Assembly: GCF_041379045.1 (NCBI RefSeq)
Contig: NZ_CP166871.1
Location: 434,001 to 498,000, forward strand
DNA: 64,000 bases
Direction: 5' to 3'
Source of the DNA: Thalassotalea ponticola
GTDB taxonomy: Bacteria; Pseudomonadota; Gammaproteobacteria; Enterobacterales; Alteromonadaceae
The position numbers and the translations under genes are program-made. This document shows positions 46,793-57,477 of this stretch, in pieces. Each line of letters begins with the position of its first letter. The stretch's first letter is position 1. Below the pieces are notes generated by a model. The model did not search any database. It was not told the origin of the DNA and was given only the letters and a program-made list of their open reading frames with translations.

Positions 46793-48183
46793 TCCCATTA
46801 GGGTTAGATGACATTGCCGAGGTTGTCGGCGGTAAAGTATTACGTTGTGAACAACCACACACAGTATTGGTGACGAGCGTGAGCTCTGACTCGCGTCAAC
46901 TCAGTCAAGGCGATATGTTTATTGCCCTAAAAGGTCCTAATTTTGATGGCCATCGCTTCGTCGCCAAAGCGGCAGAAATGGGCTGTTCAGTAGCCCTTGT
47001 TGAATCTGAACAAGAAGTCGATATACCGCAATTACTGGTAACCGACTGCTACAAGGCAATGGGTTTACTCGCCGCTTTCGTCAAACAACAAGTGAAGCCT
47101 AAAACCGTTGCCATTACCGGCAGTAGTGGTAAAACCACGGTAAAAGAAATGGTTGCCGCGATTTTATCGCAATTGGGTTCGGTACTGGCCACCAAAGGAA
47201 ATTTCAACAATGAAATCGGCGTGCCATTAACCCTTTTGCGCCTAGAACCTCAACACCAATACGCGGTAATTGAATTAGGCGCGAATCACATTGGTGAGAT
47301 AGCTTATACCACTGCCTTAACCAAACCTGATGTCGCAGTCATCAACAATATCGCCGCCGCCCACTTAGAAGGTTTTGGCGACTTATGTGGCGTGGCTCGA
47401 GCTAAAGGTGAGATTTATGAAGGTCTCAGTGAGAGCGGGGTGGCTATTTACAATCAGGACACGCCGTATACAGAGAAGTGGCAATGGCGATTGACCGATA
47501 AAAAAGTGCGTACGTTTAGCTGTGTCAAACAAGCCGATTGCTATTGTTCGAATATTCGTATTAACGATTTAGGTTTTTCATCATTTACCTTACATACCGC
47601 AGAAGGCGAGATAGATATTACAGTGCCGGTACCGGGGCGTCACAATGTCTGTAACGCAGTGGCTGCGGCTGCGGTCGCCCTTGAGTTTGGTGCCAGTTTA
47701 GAGCAAATAAAATCGGGGTTAGCGGGTATGGCACCGGTCAAAGGCCGGTTAAATATTGTTAATCTGGCGACGAGTATGACGTTAATCGACGATAGCTATA
47801 ACGCCAATGTTGAATCGACCAAAGCAGCGGTTGAACTCTTGAGTGGTTATAAAGGGCGTCGAATCTTAATTCTCGGTGATATGGCTGAGCTCGGTGAAGA
47901 TGCTCGTCGCTATCACCAAGACATTGGCGAGCACGCGCTCGCGCTCGGCGTTGATAATGTGCTGACTCTCGGAGTATTAAGTCAAAGTGCATCCAGCGTT
48001 TACGACGGCAATGGCGCGCATTTTTCGCAGCGCGATAAATTGCTAGCACATTTAATCGAGCTATGTGCAGGAGAGCAGCAAAACATCACCATACTGGTAA
48101 AAGGCTCGCGCAGCGCGCGCATGGAGCAAGTGGTACAAGATATCAAGAGTTGGCGCAATAGTGAAAAGGAAAGCACATGTTAG
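46789..48183 (+). CDS. murF: UDP-MurNAc-tripeptide:D-Ala-D-Ala ligase MurF
   Basis: 464-residue Mur ligase adding D-Ala-D-Ala to complete the pentapeptide precursor. ATP site [15 protein letters not shown], then [16 protein letters not shown] and [16 protein letters not shown] (typical of MurF), central [17 protein letters not shown] and C-terminal [17 protein letters not shown] and [16 protein letters not shown]. The N-terminal UDP-binding domain spans about 1-90. Overlaps murE by four bases and mraY by seven. Confidence 0.96.
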   Translation: MIPLGLDDIAEVVGGKVLRCEQPHTVLVTSVSSDSRQLSQGDMFIALKGPNFDGHRFVAKAAEMGCSVALVESEQEVDIPQLLVTDCYKAMGLLAAFVKQQVKPKTVAITGSSGKTTVKEMVAAILSQLGSVLATKGNFNNEIGVPLTLLRLEPQHQYAVIELGANHIGEIAYTTALTKPDVAVINNIAAAHLEGFGDLCGVARAKGEIYEGLSESGVAIYNQDTPYTEKWQWRLTDKKVRTFSCVKQADCYCSNIRINDLGFSSFTLHTAEGEIDITVPVPGRHNVCNAVAAAAVALEFGASLEQIKSGLAGMAPVKGRLNIVNLATSMTLIDDSYNANVESTKAAVELLSGYKGRRILILGDMAELGEDARRYHQDIGEHALALGVDNVLTLGVLSQSASSVYDGNGAHFSQRDKLLAHLIELCAGEQQNITILVKGSRSARMEQVVQDIKSWRNSEKESTC

Positions 48184-49256
48184 TTTGGTTAGGTCAATTT
48201 TTAACGGAATGGTATAGCGGTTTCAACGTATTTTCATACCTGACATTTAGAGCCATCGTGGCAACGTTAACCGCATTGGTGGCCAGTTTGTATTTTGGCC
48301 CAAAATTGATTCGCTACCTGCAAACGATGCAAATCGGCCAAACCGTGCGCGATGACGGACCACAGAGCCATTTATCTAAATCAGGCACGCCAACGATGGG
48401 GGGGATTTTGATCCTCGGCACCATTTTACTCAGCGTGTTACTGTGGGCAGATTTGAGTAATCGTTACGTTCAGGTCGTACTGTTTGTTACCGTGAGCTTT
48501 GGCTTGATTGGTTTTATTGATGATTATCGCAAGGTGATTCGCAAAGACCCCAACGGACTTATTGCCCGCTGGAAGTATTTTTGGCAAACGGTCGCCGGCT
48601 TAGCAACCGCGTTTTACCTGTACGCCATTGCCCAACCCGATGGCACTACGTTGTTAATTCCATTTGTTAAAGACGTTATGCCGCAGTTGGGGCTGATGTA
48701 TATCGCTTTGGTGTATTTCGTTATCGTCGGCACCTCAAACGCGGTTAACCTTACCGATGGCTTGGACGGCTTGGCGATTGTACCAACCATTCTCGTTGCG
48801 GCAGCATTTGCCGTATTCGCCTATGTCACCGGTAACGCAAACTTTTCAGAGTACTTGCACTTACCCCATATCCGTGAGGCCAGTGAATTGGTCATTGTAT
48901 GTACGGCAATTGTTGGTGCGGGGCTTGGCTTTTTGTGGTTTAACACCTATCCCGCGCAAGTGTTTATGGGCGATGTTGGTTCATTGGCGCTAGGCGCAAT
49001 TTTAGGCGTGATCGCGGTATTGGTAAAACAAGAGCTGGTATTGTTTATCATGGGCGGGATTTTCGTCTTGGAAACGGTATCGGTGATTTTGCAAGTTGGT
49101 TCTTATAAATTGCGGGCAAAACGCATTTTCCGCATGGCGCCAATTCATCACCATTACGAATTAAAGGGATGGCCTGAGCCGCGAGTTATTGTCCGCTTTT
49201 GGATTATCTCAGTGGTGTTGGTTTTAATTGGCTTGTCGACGCTGAAGTTGCGTTAA
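48177..49256 (+). CDS. mraY: Phospho-N-acetylmuramoyl-pentapeptide transferase MraY
   Basis: 359-residue, ten-helix inner-membrane enzyme (E. coli 360) that moves phospho-MurNAc-pentapeptide to undecaprenyl phosphate, making lipid I. Conserved elements: [22 protein letters not shown] (catalytic Asp pair), [14 protein letters not shown] (Mg/nucleotide site), [11 protein letters not shown] and [17 protein letters not shown], the HHH motif. Start ATG lies inside the end of murF with AAAGGA upstream. An 82-base gap separates it from murD, the largest gap in the mur core. Confidence 0.97.
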   Translation: MLVWLGQFLTEWYSGFNVFSYLTFRAIVATLTALVASLYFGPKLIRYLQTMQIGQTVRDDGPQSHLSKSGTPTMGGILILGTILLSVLLWADLSNRYVQVVLFVTVSFGLIGFIDDYRKVIRKDPNGLIARWKYFWQTVAGLATAFYLYAIAQPDGTTLLIPFVKDVMPQLGLMYIALVYFVIVGTSNAVNLTDGLDGLAIVPTILVAAAFAVFAYVTGNANFSEYLHLPHIREASELVIVCTAIVGAGLGFLWFNTYPAQVFMGDVGSLALGAILGVIAVLVKQELVLFIMGGIFVLETVSVILQVGSYKLRAKRIFRMAPIHHHYELKGWPEPRVIVRFWIISVVLVLIGLSTLKLR

Positions 49257-49338
49257 ACGTTAGCTTGATTACGACACGGCGCAGGGAAGCCAATACACGG
49301 CAAATAAAGCGCACAAACAAAATAAAACGACACATGGT

Positions 49339-50679
49339 ATGACAGTGAGTATGACGACGTATTTTAAGGGTAAAAAGGTATTAATTCTGGGCCTAGGAGC
49401 TACCGGGATTGCCTGTGCTCGCTATCTGACCAAACTCAACGTTGATTTTCGCGTTAATGATTCTCGAGTCCAGCCTCCAGGACAAAATCGCTTGCGCGAG
49501 TTAAACCCCGGTGCATCACTATTAACAGGCAAATGGCATGGCGATGCCATTGCTGAGGCTGATGTGTTGATCGCCAGTCCGGGGGTTGATATTAACGATG
49601 CCAATATTCGCAATCACGTGCGAGCCGATGCCGAGTTAATCGGTGATGTCGAGTTGTATTGCCGAGCGAACAAGGCAAACAAGCTGGCAGTAACTGGCTC
49701 TAATGGTAAATCTACCGTGGTCAGTGTATTACATCACTTGGCCAATTACCTCGGGGTGAAATCGATTCTCGCCGGTAATATTGGTTTGCCGGTATTAGAG
49801 GTTGTTGATCTAGAACCGGAAATAGTGATTTTAGAGCTGTCGAGTTTCCAGTTGGAAACCATGACTTCGCTCGATGCCATTGCTGGAACCGTACTCAATA
49901 TTTGTGACGACCACTTAGACCGTCACAAAAGTATTGAAAACTACACTCGCATTAAACATCGAATTTATCAGCAAAGTCGCTGTCGCGTATACAGCAGAGA
50001 ACAAGTTGCCACCCAGCCGAGCGATGTTCGCGCCACCGATATCAGCTTTGGCCTTGATCAACCAGAACCGGGACACTTTGGTGTAGTGGCAGATGGCGAT
50101 CGTCAATTTTTAGCCTTTGGCGATAAAAAGTTGATTAACTGCCAGTTGCTACCACTGGCCGGTACTCACAATCATCTCAATTGTTTGGCAGCGTTGGCTC
50201 TTGGCCACAGCGCCGGTTGGCCAGTTGTAAAAATGGCTCAAGGGCTGCTGTCATTTGAAGGTTTAGCACATCGCTGTAAACCGGTGCCAACCCTAGACGG
50301 CATTACTTGGATTAATGACTCTAAGGCGACTAATATCGGTGCGACGCTAGCGGCAATTGACGGATTGCAGCAATCTACAGGGCAATTGATTTTAATTGCC
50401 GGCGGTGATGGCAAAGGGGCTAACTTTGACGAATTAAAGCCTGGCTTGGCCAAGGTCGATAAGCTTATTACGCTCGGTAAAGACGGTAGTCAAATAGCGC
50501 ATTACAAGAGCGACGCGGTTGAAGTAGAAGACCTTCATCAGGCGGTACAACAAGCGAGAAAATGGGCAAATACTGGGGATGTTGTGCTGTTGTCACCGGC
50601 CTGTGCAAGTATTGATATGTTCAATAATTACATGCACCGAGGTGATGTGTTTATTGAAGCGGTGCGGGAGATACAATAG
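49339..50679 (+). CDS. murD: UDP-MurNAc-L-alanine:D-glutamate ligase MurD
   Basis: 446-residue Mur ligase adding D-Glu to UDP-MurNAc-L-Ala. N-terminal Rossmann-like region KVLILGLGATGIACARYL, ATP site VTGSNGKSTVVSVL, AGNIGLPVLE, LELSSFQLETM (conserved in MurD), and C-terminal WINDSKATNIGATLAAI and LLSPACASIDMFNNY. In-frame ATGs at 49339 and 49351 are both possible starts. Last base of the stop is the first base of the ftsW GTG. Confidence 0.96.
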   Translation: MTVSMTTYFKGKKVLILGLGATGIACARYLTKLNVDFRVNDSRVQPPGQNRLRELNPGASLLTGKWHGDAIAEADVLIASPGVDINDANIRNHVRADAELIGDVELYCRANKANKLAVTGSNGKSTVVSVLHHLANYLGVKSILAGNIGLPVLEVVDLEPEIVILELSSFQLETMTSLDAIAGTVLNICDDHLDRHKSIENYTRIKHRIYQQSRCRVYSREQVATQPSDVRATDISFGLDQPEPGHFGVVADGDRQFLAFGDKKLINCQLLPLAGTHNHLNCLAALALGHSAGWPVVKMAQGLLSFEGLAHRCKPVPTLDGITWINDSKATNIGATLAAIDGLQQSTGQLILIAGGDGKGANFDELKPGLAKVDKLITLGKDGSQIAHYKSDAVEVEDLHQAVQQARKWANTGDVVLLSPACASIDMFNNYMHRGDVFIEAVREIQ

Positions 50680-51884
50680 TGCTTGCCTTGTTAGACAAAC
50701 TGCATTTTCCACAGTGGTTACAAAACACTAATCAGCCAGCTAAGCAGGTTACTTTAAGCTTTGACCGTGGCTTTTTGTTACTCGCTTTTACCCTGTATCT
50801 ATTGGGGTTGGTGATGGTTGCCAGTGCGTCTATTCCAGTTGGAGAACGCTTGTTTGACGATCCCTTTCACTTTGTTAAACGCCATGCCGTATACGTATTG
50901 ATCAGTATTACTATGGCAGCGGTAGCGCTTAACGTGACTATGGAACAATGGCACAAATACAGTTGGACCTTATTGCTGTTGGCGATTTTATTGTTGATTG
51001 CAGTATTAGTGGTCGGACGCAAAGTGAACGGCTCGACCCGCTGGATTGGTATTGGTCCGCTCAACTTGCAGGCGGCAGAGCCAGCAAAGTTATTTTTCTT
51101 TTGCTATCTATCCGCTTATTTAGTGCGCCGTCGCGACGAAGTTATGGATAAATTTTCAGGCTTTTTTAAACCATTATTGGTATTATTCGCGCTTGGTTTG
51201 CTGCTGTTGAAACAGCCGGATCTCGGTACCGTTGTGGTGATGGGATGCACAGCACTTGGTCTGTTGTTTTTGGCAGGGGCTAGATTGTGGCAATTTATTG
51301 CTATTGTTGGCGGCTTATTGGCTGCGTTTAGTTTATTAATTTATTGGGAACCATACCGCATGGCGCGGGTTACCGGTTTTTTGAATCCGTGGGATGATCA
51401 ATTTGGTACCGGTTATCAATTAACCCAGTCGCTTATGGCGTATGGCCGTGGTGAATTTTTTGGTTTAGGGCTTGGCAATAGTATTCAGAAGCTTGATTAC
51501 CTTCCCGAAGCGCACACCGACTTTGTGATGGCGGTGGTCGGAGAAGAATTTGGCTTTGTTGGTGTTGTCAGCTTGTTGTGTTTAGTGCTTTTACTCGTTA
51601 TTAAAGCAATATATTTAGGCAAGCAGGCACTGCAGCAAGAGCGCTTTTTTGAGGGCTTCTTTGCTTATGCAATCGGTATTTGGATTAGCTTTCAAACAGC
51701 CGTTAATGTCGGTGCAAGTGCTGGTGTTTTTCCTACAAAAGGATTAACCATGCCGTTGATCAGTTATGGTGGTAGTTCAATGATAGTTATGACATTGGCA
51801 ATTGCAATATTGATTCGTATCGATCACGAATTGCGATTACAGTCGATGCAAGCGATCGCAAAAGGAGGCGAAGTCGATGGCTAA
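50679..51884 (+). CDS. ftsW: Septal peptidoglycan glycosyltransferase FtsW
   Basis: 401-residue SEDS-family polymerase, about ten membrane helices, partner of FtsI for septal glycan synthesis. SEDS hallmarks: GLVMVASASIPVGE, NGSTRWIGIGPLNLQAAEPAKL, LLLKQPDLGTVVVMG (catalytic Asp region), PEAHTDFVMAVVGEEFGF and GLTMPLISYGGSSM. Starts with GTG at 50679, overlapping the murD stop by one base. It overlaps murG by eight bases. Nothing unusual compared with the family. Confidence 0.96.
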   Translation: MLALLDKLHFPQWLQNTNQPAKQVTLSFDRGFLLLAFTLYLLGLVMVASASIPVGERLFDDPFHFVKRHAVYVLISITMAAVALNVTMEQWHKYSWTLLLLAILLLIAVLVVGRKVNGSTRWIGIGPLNLQAAEPAKLFFFCYLSAYLVRRRDEVMDKFSGFFKPLLVLFALGLLLLKQPDLGTVVVMGCTALGLLFLAGARLWQFIAIVGGLLAAFSLLIYWEPYRMARVTGFLNPWDDQFGTGYQLTQSLMAYGRGEFFGLGLGNSIQKLDYLPEAHTDFVMAVVGEEFGFVGVVSLLCLVLLLVIKAIYLGKQALQQERFFEGFFAYAIGIWISFQTAVNVGASAGVFPTKGLTMPLISYGGSSMIVMTLAIAILIRIDHELRLQSMQAIAKGGEVDG

Positions 51885-52956
51885 GCGTCCGACAATTTTA
51901 ATCATGGCCGGTGGCACGGGAGGTCATATTTTCCCAGGGCTAGCGGTAGCACAGTATTTACAGCAACAAGGCTGGCATATTCACTGGTTAGGCACCGCCG
52001 ATCGGATGGAAGCGGAATTGATCCCTGAGCGAAATATCGACATTTCATTTATTAATATTTCCGGTCTGCGCGGCAAGGGCTGGCGCTCTAAACTGAGCAT
52101 GCCGTTTAAAGTGTTACAATCGGTTTTGCAGTCTTTGCAAGTAATTAATAAAGTACAACCTGATGTGGTACTCGGCATGGGCGGCTACGCCAGTGCACCA
52201 GGTGGTGTTGCCGCTTGGCTTAAAAGGATTCCTCTGGTTTTGCACGAGCAAAATGCGGTAGCCGGTATGACGAATCGCTACTTGGCGAAAATCGCCAGTA
52301 AAGTGCTCAGTGCGTTTCCCGATGCGTTTAAAGACAACGTCTCTTATGAGGTGGTGGGCAATCCGGTACGCGCTGATATCACCTCGCTCGATTACCAGAT
52401 ACAAGAGCACAATAGTAAACGCGTATTGGTGGTTGGTGGCAGCTTGGGCGCAAAGGTGCTCAATGAAACGGTGCCACAAGCGATTTCGCAGATAAAATTG
52501 CAGGGCATTGATGTCTGGCATCAAACGGGCAAGGGTAATCAGCAAGCCGTTGAACAAGCCTACCAGGGCTACAAAATTAACAGCGACAAAGTAACCGTCA
52601 GCGAATTTATCGATGATATGGCGAAGGCTTATCAATGGGCCGATGTGGTAATATGTCGCGCAGGAGCGTTGACGGTATCGGAATTAGCCATCGCTGGACG
52701 CCCGGCAATATTTATCCCTCTGCCGCATGCGGTTGACGATCACCAAAGCAAAAATGCACAATTTTTGGTGGATGCAGGGGCGGCCTATTCGCTGCCACAA
52801 GCACAGTTAAGCGCAACGCTGTTATCGCGTAAATTAAATTTATTATTCAGTTCTCAATCCGCGCTGCAGAAAATGGCAAAAGCGAGTAAAGCGGTTTCGA
52901 GCCCTGATGCGACCGAACGCGTAGCGTTAGTTTGTCGGTCGTTAGTAAACAAGTGA
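51877..52956 (+). CDS. murG: UDP-GlcNAc:lipid I glycosyltransferase MurG
   Basis: 359-residue GT28 enzyme on the inner face of the membrane, adding GlcNAc to lipid I to form lipid II. Glycine-rich loops [16 protein letters not shown] and [13 protein letters not shown], the acceptor-side loop [14 protein letters not shown] and [15 protein letters not shown], and the UDP-GlcNAc site [20 protein letters not shown] with [20 protein letters not shown] lies just before the ATG, inside ftsW. Seven bases separate it from murC. Confidence 0.96.
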   Translation: MAKRPTILIMAGGTGGHIFPGLAVAQYLQQQGWHIHWLGTADRMEAELIPERNIDISFINISGLRGKGWRSKLSMPFKVLQSVLQSLQVINKVQPDVVLGMGGYASAPGGVAAWLKRIPLVLHEQNAVAGMTNRYLAKIASKVLSAFPDAFKDNVSYEVVGNPVRADITSLDYQIQEHNSKRVLVVGGSLGAKVLNETVPQAISQIKLQGIDVWHQTGKGNQQAVEQAYQGYKINSDKVTVSEFIDDMAKAYQWADVVICRAGALTVSELAIAGRPAIFIPLPHAVDDHQSKNAQFLVDAGAAYSLPQAQLSATLLSRKLNLLFSSQSALQKMAKASKAVSSPDATERVALVCRSLVNK

Positions 52957-52963
52957 AGAGTGT

Positions 52964-54382
52964 ATGATGAAAATACCAGAAATGCGTCGAGTTAAAGTTA
53001 TCCATTTCGTTGGTATCGGTGGTGCCGGTATGGGAGGGATTGCCGAAGTCCTGCTCAACGAGGGCTATCAAATTAGTGGCTCAGATATTGGTGAAAACGC
53101 AGTTGTTAAACGCTTGCGCAAGTTAGGAGCAAGCGTTCATATAGGTCACGCCAGCGACAATGTCACCGATGCGAGTGTGGTTGTCGTCTCCAGTGCAATA
53201 GATGCCGACAATATTGAATTAGTGGCGGCCCAGAATAAACGCATTCCCATTGTTCGCCGTGCCGAAATGCTCGCCGAGTTAATGCGCTTTCGCCATGGTA
53301 TCGCCATTGCTGGCACCCACGGTAAGACCACAACGACGAGTTTGATCGCCAGTATTTTTGCCCAAGCAGACTTAGATCCAACCTTTGTTATCGGTGGTTT
53401 GTTAAACAGTGCCGGTACCAATGCGAGATTGGGTAAGAGTCGCTACCTCATTGCCGAGGCAGATGAAAGCGACGCGTCGTTTTTACATCTTCAGCCAATG
53501 GTTAGTGTGGTGACGAATATTGACGCCGATCACATGGACACGTATCAGGGCGATTTTGAAAAACTCAAAGATACCTACGTTGAGTTTTTACACAATCTGC
53601 CGTTTTACGGCTTGGCGGTATTATGTGTGGATAACCCGGTGGTAGCCGAGTTGCTGCCGTCGGTTGGCCGTCAGTTTATCACCTATGGCTTTAGTGAGCA
53701 GGCGGATGTGCGCGCCATTGATTATCAACAACGCGCAGGGGTCAGTGAATTTACTGTGGTGCGCAAAGGCCATGCTGATTTGCAGGTGGTATTAAATCTA
53801 CCGGGCCGGCACAACGTCGCCAACGCCTTAGCGGCTATCGCTGTGGCGACTGATGAAGGGGTTAGCGATGATGCTATTGTTGCAGCCTTACAAACCTTTG
53901 AGGGAATCGGACGTCGCTTTGAGGGCCTGGGCCAACTGTCGACCAAACAAGGCCAAATTACCGTTATCGATGATTACGGTCACCATCCGAGTGAGGTTGC
54001 AGCCACCATTAAAGCGATGCGCAACGGCTGGCCAGAACGTCGCCTGGTGATGCTGTTTCAGCCACATCGATACTCGCGCACCCGCGATCTTTACGAAGAT
54101 TTTGTCGAGGTTTTAGCTAGCGTTGACCAGCTGATTTTACTCGACGTATACGCAGCAGGTGAAGAGCCGATCAGCAATGCCGATTCAAAAGCCTTGGCTC
54201 GCAGTATTCGTTTGCGCGGCGCGATGGAGCCGATTTACGTGAGTTCAGTTGAGCAATTACCTGAGTTACTGGCCAACGTATTAGAGCATAACGACATGCT
54301 CATCACCCAAGGTGCAGGTAATGTCGGTGCCATTGCGCGCCAGCTGATGTCAGCAGAGCAGCTGAATGTTAAGGAGCGATAA
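52964..54382 (+). CDS. murC: UDP-N-acetylmuramate:L-alanine ligase MurC
   Basis: 472-residue Mur ligase adding L-Ala, the first stem-peptide residue. N-terminal [19 protein letters not shown] (nucleotide-binding fold), ATP site [32 protein letters not shown] and [13 protein letters not shown] in the central domain, and C-terminal [17 protein letters not shown] and [17 protein letters not shown]. Two adjacent ATGs at the start; either is possible. The gene order murG-murC-ddl-ftsQ is standard. Confidence 0.97.
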   Translation: MMKIPEMRRVKVIHFVGIGGAGMGGIAEVLLNEGYQISGSDIGENAVVKRLRKLGASVHIGHASDNVTDASVVVVSSAIDADNIELVAAQNKRIPIVRRAEMLAELMRFRHGIAIAGTHGKTTTTSLIASIFAQADLDPTFVIGGLLNSAGTNARLGKSRYLIAEADESDASFLHLQPMVSVVTNIDADHMDTYQGDFEKLKDTYVEFLHNLPFYGLAVLCVDNPVVAELLPSVGRQFITYGFSEQADVRAIDYQQRAGVSEFTVVRKGHADLQVVLNLPGRHNVANALAAIAVATDEGVSDDAIVAALQTFEGIGRRFEGLGQLSTKQGQITVIDDYGHHPSEVAATIKAMRNGWPERRLVMLFQPHRYSRTRDLYEDFVEVLASVDQLILLDVYAAGEEPISNADSKALARSIRLRGAMEPIYVSSVEQLPELLANVLEHNDMLITQGAGNVGAIARQLMSAEQLNVKER

Positions 54383-54387
54383 GGGTC

Positions 54388-55335
54388 ATGCAGTTAGTTG
54401 ATATAGCCGAATTAAAACAGCAACACATCGCGGTATTATACGGCGGTCAGAGTGCTGAACGAGAGGTATCGCTGGCCTCTGGTGCTGCCGTGGTTGCCGG
54501 ATTGAGCGCGGCTGGTTTTAAAGTGACCGGCATTGACACCAAACACGTTGCCTTGGCTCAGTTGGTTGATATGGGTATTGAACGCGTGTTTATTGCCTTG
54601 CACGGTCGCGGTGGCGAAGACGGGTGTATTCAAGGTGCGTTAGAATACTTGGGTTTGCCTTATACCGGTTCAGGGGTACTGGGCTCTGCGCTGTCGATGG
54701 ACAAAGTGAGAACTAAGCAAATATTCGCCGCCAATGCGTTGCCGACTGCAGATTTTGTTGTGGTTAACAAAGAACATCACCACGACATTGACTGCGCCGA
54801 AATTTTAGCGCGCCTTGGTAATAAGGTCATGGTAAAGCCGGCAAAAGAAGGGTCGAGTATTGGCATGAGTATCGCTCGCGACGCCGAGCAACTGGCTCGC
54901 GCTTTGGCCACGGCGTTTGACTATGACCAACAGGTACTGGTGGAAGCTTGGCTCAGTGGTGCAGAGTTTACCGTTGCCGTACTCGGTGATGAAACCTTGC
55001 CGCCGATATCGATGGTAACCAATAATGAGTTTTACGACTATCAAGCCAAATATCAGAGTAAAACCACTCAGTATTTGTGCCCATGCGGTTTGGACTCGGT
55101 AAAAGAGCACGAGCTTAGACAACTTGCGCTAAATGCGTTTAGAGCAACAGGTGCTCAAGGGTGGGGGCGAGTTGATGTGATGCAAGACAGCCACGGCAAC
55201 TTTAATTTACTGGAAGTGAACACGGTACCGGGGATGACTGAAACATCGTTAGTCCCTAAAGCCGCTAAGGTTGCCGGTCTTGATTTTCAACAATTAGTGA
55301 CTCGTATATTACAAATGAGTGAAATCAATAAATAA
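54388..55335 (+). CDS. ddlB: D-alanine:D-alanine ligase
   Basis: 315-residue ATP-grasp ligase joining two D-Ala for the pentapeptide terminus. N-terminal [20 protein letters not shown] with the substrate Glu; [22 protein letters not shown]-grasp core [37 protein letters not shown]; and the metal-binding end [10 protein letters not shown] with [20 protein letters not shown]. Being in the dcw cluster it corresponds to DdlB of E. coli. The gap to ftsQ is 77 bases and contains a TATAAT-like element, so an internal promoter for ftsQAZ is possible. Confidence 0.95.
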   Translation: MQLVDIAELKQQHIAVLYGGQSAEREVSLASGAAVVAGLSAAGFKVTGIDTKHVALAQLVDMGIERVFIALHGRGGEDGCIQGALEYLGLPYTGSGVLGSALSMDKVRTKQIFAANALPTADFVVVNKEHHHDIDCAEILARLGNKVMVKPAKEGSSIGMSIARDAEQLARALATAFDYDQQVLVEAWLSGAEFTVAVLGDETLPPISMVTNNEFYDYQAKYQSKTTQYLCPCGLDSVKEHELRQLALNAFRATGAQGWGRVDVMQDSHGNFNLLEVNTVPGMTETSLVPKAAKVAGLDFQQLVTRILQMSEINK

Positions 55336-55412
55336 TAACTGTTGCTGCCCAAAGGGCGTTTAATGAGCTGATAATAACGATATAATAACAACAGAAAATA
55401 ATAGCGCTAATC

Positions 55413-56189
55413 ATGACGAAGACGATAGCTAAACAAACCACTGAAACCAGTCGAGTACCTCGCCAGTACTGGGCTGGCTTGTGCTTTTTTATTGCGGTTT
55501 GTATCGCCTTGGTATGTTTGGCGCTATCTTGGTATCAGTCGATGCTAAAAGACCAGGTATTGCCAGTGTCAACCTTGGTCATTGAAGGCAGCACACCGTA
55601 TACCATGAATGAGGAGATTGTCGCTGCATTGCATCAAGGCAATCTCGATAACTTCTTTCAGCTAGATGTTAATTTGGTACAACGGGAGTTGGAACACTTA
55701 CCCTGGGTTTACTCGGCATCGGTGCGCAAACAATGGCCTGATACAGTGAGTGTGTACGTGGTTGATCAAACACCGTTAGCACTGTGGAATGACAATTTTT
55801 TGATCAATCAACACGGTGTGCTGTTTCAAGCAGATAATCAGCGCGTTACGACTAAGTTACCGAAGCTATTTGGTCCTGAAGGCAGTGAACACTTAGCGCT
55901 AGAAACATACCGAGATTTGCGTTTATTGTTAACACATATCAATAGAGATATCGATGAATTGGTACTTAGTGAACGCCATGCGTGGCTAGTTACCTTGAGC
56001 GATGGTGTATCGCTTAAGCTCGGGCGAGAAGATAGAGTGATGCGCGTGCAGCGTTTTATGGATGCGTATGACAAGATTAAGTCAATGGCCGAACAGGATA
56101 TGCAAGTTGACTACGTAGACTTGCGCTATGACGTTGGCATGGCTGTGGGTTGGAAACCAAAACGAGAAGAAGAAAAAACAAATGCCTAA
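55413..56189 (+). CDS. ftsQ: Cell division protein FtsQ
   Basis: 258-residue bitopic divisome protein. Membrane helix LCFFIAVCIALVCLALSWYQ, then a POTRA domain (about 55-125; VSTLVIEGSTPYTMNEEIVA) and the FtsQ beta domain (DNFFQLDVNLVQRELEHLPW, VSVYVVDQTPLALWN, SDGVSLKLGRED). It recruits FtsL and FtsB to the division site. It overlaps ftsA by eight bases. The C-terminal part VDYVDLRYDVGMAVGWK is conserved and leads to a short charged tail. Confidence 0.95.
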   Translation: MTKTIAKQTTETSRVPRQYWAGLCFFIAVCIALVCLALSWYQSMLKDQVLPVSTLVIEGSTPYTMNEEIVAALHQGNLDNFFQLDVNLVQRELEHLPWVYSASVRKQWPDTVSVYVVDQTPLALWNDNFLINQHGVLFQADNQRVTTKLPKLFGPEGSEHLALETYRDLRLLLTHINRDIDELVLSERHAWLVTLSDGVSLKLGREDRVMRVQRFMDAYDKIKSMAEQDMQVDYVDLRYDVGMAVGWKPKREEEKTNA

Positions 56190-57417
56190 AGCAGTAGAAA
56201 GAAATTTGGTTGTCGGATTAGACATTGGTACTTCGAAAGTGGTTGCCGTTGTTGGTGAAGTGACCCCCGACAATCAATTAAGTATCATTGGTGTTGGTCA
56301 TCATGCCGCTCGAGGCATGGACAAAGGTGGTGTTAACGACCTCAATTTGGTGGTGCAATCAATTCAGCGCGCCATTAACGAGGCTGAGTTGATGGCTGAT
56401 TGCAGCATAGGTTCTGTGTATCTGGGCATTTCAGGTAAACACATTGCATGTCAAAACGAAAATGGCATGGTGCCGATTAATGATCACGAGGTGACTCAAG
56501 ACGACGTTGAAAGCGTGATTCACACCGCGCGTTCGGTACCGATTTCGGCTGAGCGAAAAATGTTACACGTGCTACCGCAAGAGTATTGCGTCGATGTACA
56601 AGAAGACATAAAGAGCCCGATTGGTATGTCGGGTGTTCGCCTTGAAGCACAGGTGCACATCATTACGTGTGCTAACGACATGGCAAAAAATATCGTCAAG
56701 TGTGTTGAACGCTGTAATTTAACCGCTGATCAGTTGATTTTCTCTGCTTTAGCATCCACTTATTCGGTATTGACTGACGATGAAAAAGAGCTTGGCGTGT
56801 GTGTGGTTGATATGGGCGCCGGAACGCTTGATATTTCGATTGTTGCCGGTGGTGCGATTCGCCATAGCGCGGTGATTCCGGTAGGTGGCAACCAAGTGAG
56901 TAGCGATATTGCGAAAATATTTAGAACTCCATTGAGTCATGCCGAAGACATTAAGGTACAATACGCGTGCGCGCTTCGACAAATGGTGAGCATGGAAGAA
57001 AATATCGAAGTGCCGAGCGTTGGTGACCGCCCCGCACGCACAATGTCGCGTCATACACTAGCGGAAGTGGTCGAGCCGAGGTATCATGAGCTGTTTGAAC
57101 TGATTTTAGAAGAAATTAAGGCCAGCGGGCTAGAAGATCAGATTGCTGCCGGTATCGTATTAACCGGTGGTACGGCGAAAATGGAAGGGGTAGTCGAATT
57201 TGCCGAAGAGGTATTTCAGATGCCTGTGCGCATTGGTGCACCGCGCAATATTCAAGGGCTAACCGATTACGTCAACGACCCGAGTTACGCAACGGTGGTT
57301 GGCTTACTGCATTACGGCTTACAGGCCAGTAGCGATAAACACAGTGATGTCGGTACTAGCGATAGCGTGGTGAGTATGTTGTCGCGATTAAAAAATTGGT
57401 TTGAGAACCGATTTTAA
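56182..57417 (+). CDS. ftsA: Cell division protein FtsA
   Basis: 411-residue actin-fold protein (E. coli 420) that tethers FtsZ to the membrane and recruits later division proteins. Opening NLVVGLDIGTSKVVAVVGEV is the phosphate-1 loop; the 1C domain follows; CVVDMGAGTLDISIVAGGAI is phosphate 2; and IVLTGGTAKMEGVVEFAEEV is the adenosine region. The last residues MLSRLKNWFENRF form the amphipathic membrane-targeting helix. I start at ATG 56182; the frame is open back to 56128, but those residues do not fit the family and overlap ftsQ further. Confidence 0.96.
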   Translation: MPKAVERNLVVGLDIGTSKVVAVVGEVTPDNQLSIIGVGHHAARGMDKGGVNDLNLVVQSIQRAINEAELMADCSIGSVYLGISGKHIACQNENGMVPINDHEVTQDDVESVIHTARSVPISAERKMLHVLPQEYCVDVQEDIKSPIGMSGVRLEAQVHIITCANDMAKNIVKCVERCNLTADQLIFSALASTYSVLTDDEKELGVCVVDMGAGTLDISIVAGGAIRHSAVIPVGGNQVSSDIAKIFRTPLSHAEDIKVQYACALRQMVSMEENIEVPSVGDRPARTMSRHTLAEVVEPRYHELFELILEEIKASGLEDQIAAGIVLTGGTAKMEGVVEFAEEVFQMPVRIGAPRNIQGLTDYVNDPSYATVVGLLHYGLQASSDKHSDVGTSDSVVSMLSRLKNWFENRF

Positions 57418-57477
57418 CGACAGAGTTATAAAAGATTTTTTTGGTGGAACAAAAAACAATAGAACGGAGAGAAAATT

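Noticed and set aside
56128..56181. Longer FtsA start inside ftsQ
   Set aside because: The extra residues (rich in W, N and K) do not fit FtsA, and ATG 56182 gives the standard N-terminus.
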